This document shows positions 59,475 to 64,000 of a stretch of DNA of 64,000 bases, one piece after another. The position numbers and the translations under genes were made by a program. Source of the DNA: Strongyloides papillosus (Eukaryota; Nematoda; Chromadorea; Rhabditida; Strongyloididae); the NCBI GenBank assembly GCA_005656395.1, contig SRSI01000049.1, forward strand, positions 558,001 through 622,000, written 5' to 3'. Within the stretch, counting starts at the first letter, position 1. Every line of letters starts with the position of its first letter. The notes under the pieces were generated by a model that worked only from the letters and a program-made list of their open reading frames with translations, was not told the origin of the DNA and did no database searches.

Positions 59475-62400
59475 ACATAATCTATAACAAAAAGAAATAA
59501 GAAAAAAAAATTTGTCTCTCTCATAACTCCTCTCAAACTTAACCGATTTTTATGAGTAAATAGCCAAAAGATGTGTTTTTTTCTAACTTAGTGGGAAAGA
59601 TAAGTCTTAAAAGTTTTTGGACCATAATTAGCCATGTTATTTTTAAAAAACATCGTTTTTTTTTGGCTTTTTTTAGCATGGATTTGACCAGGAGTAAACG
59701 TTATTTCAAAATAAATAATATACAATGGTTTATATACCATTTGAAAGGTCTACTACCAGAATAGGGGGGAAACACAATCCTATTGAATTGTCATAAAAAT
59801 TGGCCGAGTTACGGTCCAAAGAGTGGTGACCATTTTAAAAAAATTATTAAAAAGTTAAATAGGTATAACTTAGTCATAACTTAATAAAATTAAATAAAAT
59901 AGTATTTGTTATATAAACCTAAGTCTAACTTAAAAAACAAGTATCTAACGAAGTTTTTAGCTTAACAAAGAGAGGAGTTATATTAATTTGAATGTCAACT
60001 TCTTCGCTTTTTTTCATTTTTTTTCACAAAAATCAATTTTGTCTTCAGCATAACTTTCTTTAAACTTAATCAAATTTTACGGTTAAGTAAAGATTAGATG
60101 TGTTTTGTTCTAACTTAGTGCGGAAAATGGGTCTTAGAACTTTTAGTCTATAAATGGCCAAGTTATGTTTAAAAAATACCACATTTTTGGACAATTTTCT
60201 GCATAGTTTTGTGCAGAAAATAACTTTCTTCAAACTCTATGAAATAAATTGTTTTTTTTTATCGTTAAACAGATTAAAGTCTGGAATCCTGGGGAAACAC
60301 AATACAATAGAAATATATGAAAAAGTGACTAAGTTATGGACCCAAGAATAATCACCATTTTTTAAATAAAAACAAAAATTTTTTAATGCTGTAATCTAAA
60401 TGAAAAGTTGTTTAAAATAAATAAATTTAAAGTATTTTATAGATCTATGTCTAACTTAAAAAATAAAACTACAACGAATTATATTCATTAACAAAATAAA
60501 GAGTTATACTTATTTAGGTATCAATTATTCCATTTTTTCTTCATCTTTTTCAAAAAAATCAATTTTGTGATTGACATAACATTCTTCAAACTTAATCAAT
60601 TTTTATGATTAAGTTGTCATTAGATGTATTTTTTTGTAACTTAGTGGGGACAAAGGTCTTTGAAAATGTTGGTTCATAACAGGCCATGTTATTTTTAAAA
60701 AACATCATCTTTTTAATCACTTTTTTGTGTAGTTAAGTCTTTCAAAGAAACTTTTGTGAAAGTAAGTGAAATGTTATAACTGATGACTTTTTTGAAGGTA
60801 CGAGTCAGGAATAAGAGCGAAACACAGCAGCATTGAGATTAGTAAAGAATCGCTCAAGTTATGTGTCAATAAGTGACGACTACTTTTTTGGCAAAAAATA
60901 AAAAGTTAAATAGTTATTACTTAATGGAAACTTCAAAAAATTAAGTAGCCATGCTTTCTTTTATATAAATTAAAGTCTAACTCTAAAAATGGAACTATTG
61001 CGAAGTTTACAGCTTATAAATAAAACGATTTATACCAATTTTAGTGTCATTTTTCTTGCTTTTTTCTTTTTTTTTTTGCAAAAATCTATTTTGTTCCAGA
61101 CATAACTCTTTTTAAACTCGATCATTTATTATGATTAAATAGTCATCAAATGTATTTTTTTCTAGCTTAAAGGGAAAAACAAATCACAAAACTTTTAGTC
61201 CACAATTGACTAAGTTATGTTAAAAAATGTTACTTTTTGGTATAGTTTTTCTCTTTCAAATAACTTTTGTAAAAAGAATTAAAATTTTATGATTTATTTA
61301 AAATGTACGAGTATGAAATTGAGAGGGAAACTGAGTATTTAAAAGATTAATTAAAGATAAATCAAATTATGGACCAAAAAGTGATAACCATTTTTTTAGT
61401 AAACATTAAAATTTTCTCATGTTATAACTTTATCAAAGTTGTTTAAATAAAAAAATATTAAATTTAGTACATATAATAAAGACTGGCAAAAAATATAAAA
61501 ACTATAACGAAGTTTGTAGATTAAAAACGACAGAATTTATTTCTAGATATTAGTTTCTTTGATTTTTCTTCATTTATATATCTATACCTAAAAGAAATAA
61601 GGAAAAAAAATTTGTCTCTCTCATAACTCTCTTCAAATTCAACCGATTTTTATGGGTAAATAGCCAAAAGATGTGTTTTTTTCTAACTTAGTGGGAAAGA
61701 TGGGTCTTAAAAGTTTTTGGGCCATAATTGGCCATGTTATCTTTAAAAAACAGTGTTTTTTTTGGCCTTTTTTAGCATAGTTTTGTACAGGGAATAACGT
61801 TATTTTAAAATATATAAGATACAATGGTTTATATATCATTTGAAAGGTCTAATTCCAGAATAGTGCGGAAACACAATTCTATTGAATTGTATTAAAAATT
61901 GGCTGAGTTATGGTCCAAAAAGTGGTGACCATTTCGAAAAAAAATCTTAAAAAATTAATAGTTACAACTTAGTCGTAACTTGACGAAACCAAACAAAATA
62001 GTATTTATTTTCTAGATCTACGTGTAACTTAAAAAATAAGGGCCCAACGAAGTTATTAGCTCAACTACGAAAGAAGTTATATTAATTTGAATGTCAACTT
62101 TTTTGCTTTTTTCCCATTTTTATTGTAAAAATCAATTTTGTTCCAGACATAACTCTCTCCAAACTTGGTCAAATTTTATGGTCAAATAGTCATTTGAAGT
62201 ATTTTTTTTCAACTTAGTGCGGAAAATGGGTCTCAAAACTTTTGGTCCACAAGTGGCCAAATTATGTTTAAAAAATACCACATTTTTTGATAGTTTTTTT
62301 GCATAGTTTTGTTCCAAAAATAACTCTTTTCAAAGTTAATGAAATTTTTTGGTTTATCACTCATTTGAGAGATACAACTCCAGAATAGTGCGGAAACACA

Positions 62401-64000
62401 GCAGCATAAGGATTGATAAAGAATTGGCCAAGTTATAGATCAACAAGTAATGACTATTTTTTTGGTGAAAATTAAAAAGTTAAATAGCTATTAATTAATA
62501 GAAACTTTATAAAATAAAGGAACTATGGCTTGCTTATATAGATTTAAGTTTAACTTAAAAAATGAGACTATTGCAAAGTTTACAGCTTATCTAGAAGACG
62601 ATTTATGCCAACTTTAGTGCCATTTTTCTTGCTTTTTTCCATTTCTTTTGTAAAAATCAATTTTGTTCCAGACATAACTCTTTTCAAACTTGATAATATT
62701 TTATGGCCAAATACTCATTTGATGTATTGTTTTTCAACTTAGTGCGGAAAGTGGGTCTCAAAACTTTTGGTTCATAAATGGACAAATTATTTTTAGAAAA
62801 CATCACTTTTTTAGACACTTTTTTGTATAGTTTTGTCTTTTGGATAACTTTTGTAAAAGTGAACGGATTTTTTTTGTTTTTTAACTCATTTGAAATGTTA
62901 AAGTTAGGAAAAAGGGGGAAACTTAATAGAATTTAAATTAATAAAGAATTAGCAAAGTTATGGTTTAATAAGTGATGACCATTTTTTTCGTAAAAATTAA
63001 AAAGTTAGATAGATATAACCTTATTAAAACTTCATAAAACTAAGTTTATATAGTTTTTTTTACATAGATTTAAGTCTAACTTAAAAAAAGAGGCTATTGC
63101 GAATTTTATAGCTTATCTATAAAACGATTTATGCAAATTTTAGTGTCATTTTTCTTGCTTTTTTCTATTTCTTTTGTGAAAGTCAATTTTGTTCTAGACA
63201 TAACTTTTTTCAAACTTAATTAATTTTTATGTTTAAATAGCCATTTGATGTATTTTTTTTCATTTTAGGAGGGAAATCAAATTTCGAAACTTTTGATATA
63301 TAATTGGCCAATTTATTTTTAGAAAACATCGCTTTTAAGACACATTTTTGCATAGTTTTGTTCCAGAAATAACTCTTATCAAAGTTAGTGAAATTTTATG
63401 GTTTATGACTCATTAGAAAGATACTAACATAAAATAAGGGGGAAACACAGCAGTATTAAGATTGATAGCGAATTAGTTAAGTTATGGGTCAACAAGTGAT
63501 GACTATTTGTTTGTTAAAAATTAAAATGTTAAATAGCCATTACTTAATGGAATCTCTATAAAATTATATAAATATAGTTTCTTTTATATAGATTTAAGTC
63601 TAATTTAAAAAGTCAAACTATTGCGAAGTTTATTGCTTATTTGCGGAGCGGATTATACTAATTTTAGTGACAATTTTCTCATATTTTTTTCATTTTTTAC
63701 ACAAATATCGGTTTTGTTTTCAACATAACTGTATTCAAACTTGATTAATTTTTATGGTTTAATGTTCAGTAAATGTATTCTTTTCTAACTTAAGAGGAAA
63801 AAATAGCTTTTAAATTTTTTTACTAAAATTGACAAATTCACCTTTTAAAAATATCAATTTTTTGAACACGTTTCGTTAAGGTTTGCTCTAGAAATATTTC
63901 TTTTCAAAATTATAAAAAATTTTGTTTTATTACTTATCTAGAAGGTACAAATATGGAATAAAAAAGAAATTCAATATTAAAAAGGTTAATAAAAAATTAG
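59475..64000 (+). repeat. Tandem array of ~525-bp units, running off the window
   Basis: The block 'cataactc....caaacttgatcaattttta' recurs near 59524, 60049, 60575, 61101, 61621, 62147, 62671, 63199 and 63725, a spacing of 522-528 bp. At least eight and a half diverged units are present. The A-rich lead AAAAGAAATAAGRAAAAAAA occurs near 59488 and 61590, four units apart, hinting at a four-unit higher-order repeat of about 2.1 kb. Open frames in it are unit shadows. The same units form the bodies of the hairpin-ended elements. Confidence 0.8.

Noticed and set aside
59573..62317. Several short open frames in the terminal array
   Set aside because: They recur with the 525-bp period in different frames and share phrases of the repeat unit, so they are not genes.

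Overview
The window looks like nuclear DNA of a parasitic nematode, most likely Strongyloididae. The reasons are a very AT-rich background, introns of only about 35-47 nt with GT..AG ends, and nematode-expanded families: DUF273, DUF1647, DUF229, C1GALT1-like GT31 enzymes and an astacin. The genus is inferred; no rRNA or tRNA gene was seen to settle it.

Layout. The first 31 kb is a glycan-enzyme cluster built around an imperfect palindrome. Two arms of about 6.6 kb (2966-9581 and 21015-27626) each carry a short CTP:phosphocholine cytidylyltransferase, a GT31 core-1-like galactosyltransferase and a DUF273 putative glycosyltransferase, in mirror order. The spacer of about 11.4 kb holds a DUF1647 gene with a frame break, an alpha-1,3-fucosyltransferase pseudogene split by a TA-flanked element, and an intact DUF229 gene. 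Further GT31 paralogues lie outside the arms at 879-1955 and 30124-31212. A relic resembling the start of an aspartic protease sits just 3' of three of the four GT31 copies.

From 31 to 45 kb the DNA is mostly transposon-derived: a decayed mariner with a second TIR element nested in it, a pogo/Tigger remnant, a foldback element and a decayed retroelement pol. An astacin metalloprotease gene (one apparent frameshift) and a broken secreted-protein gene lie among them.

From 45 to 55.5 kb lies a tandem pair of small secreted precursors (45448-46044, 47654-48245). Each has a Ser/Glu-rich acidic stretch, Lys-rich amphipathic segments and a KR site before a short cationic C-terminal peptide. A third unit keeps only the promoter. 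A solo LTR then ends two bases before the start codon of another small secreted protein (55050-55457).

From 56.8 to 59.3 kb is a cluster of broken housekeeping fragments (UAP, alpha-tubulin, a PPR-like gene). From about 59.5 kb to the window end runs a tandem array of units of about 525 bp. The same unit builds the bodies of dispersed elements that end in a GC-rich hairpin (7.6, 9.6, 23.0, 27.6 and 43.2 kb).

The GT31, DUF273, fucosyltransferase, DUF1647 and DUF229 genes suggest a locus that diversifies secreted or surface glycans by duplication, with the repeats as likely agents of rearrangement. That joint role is inference.
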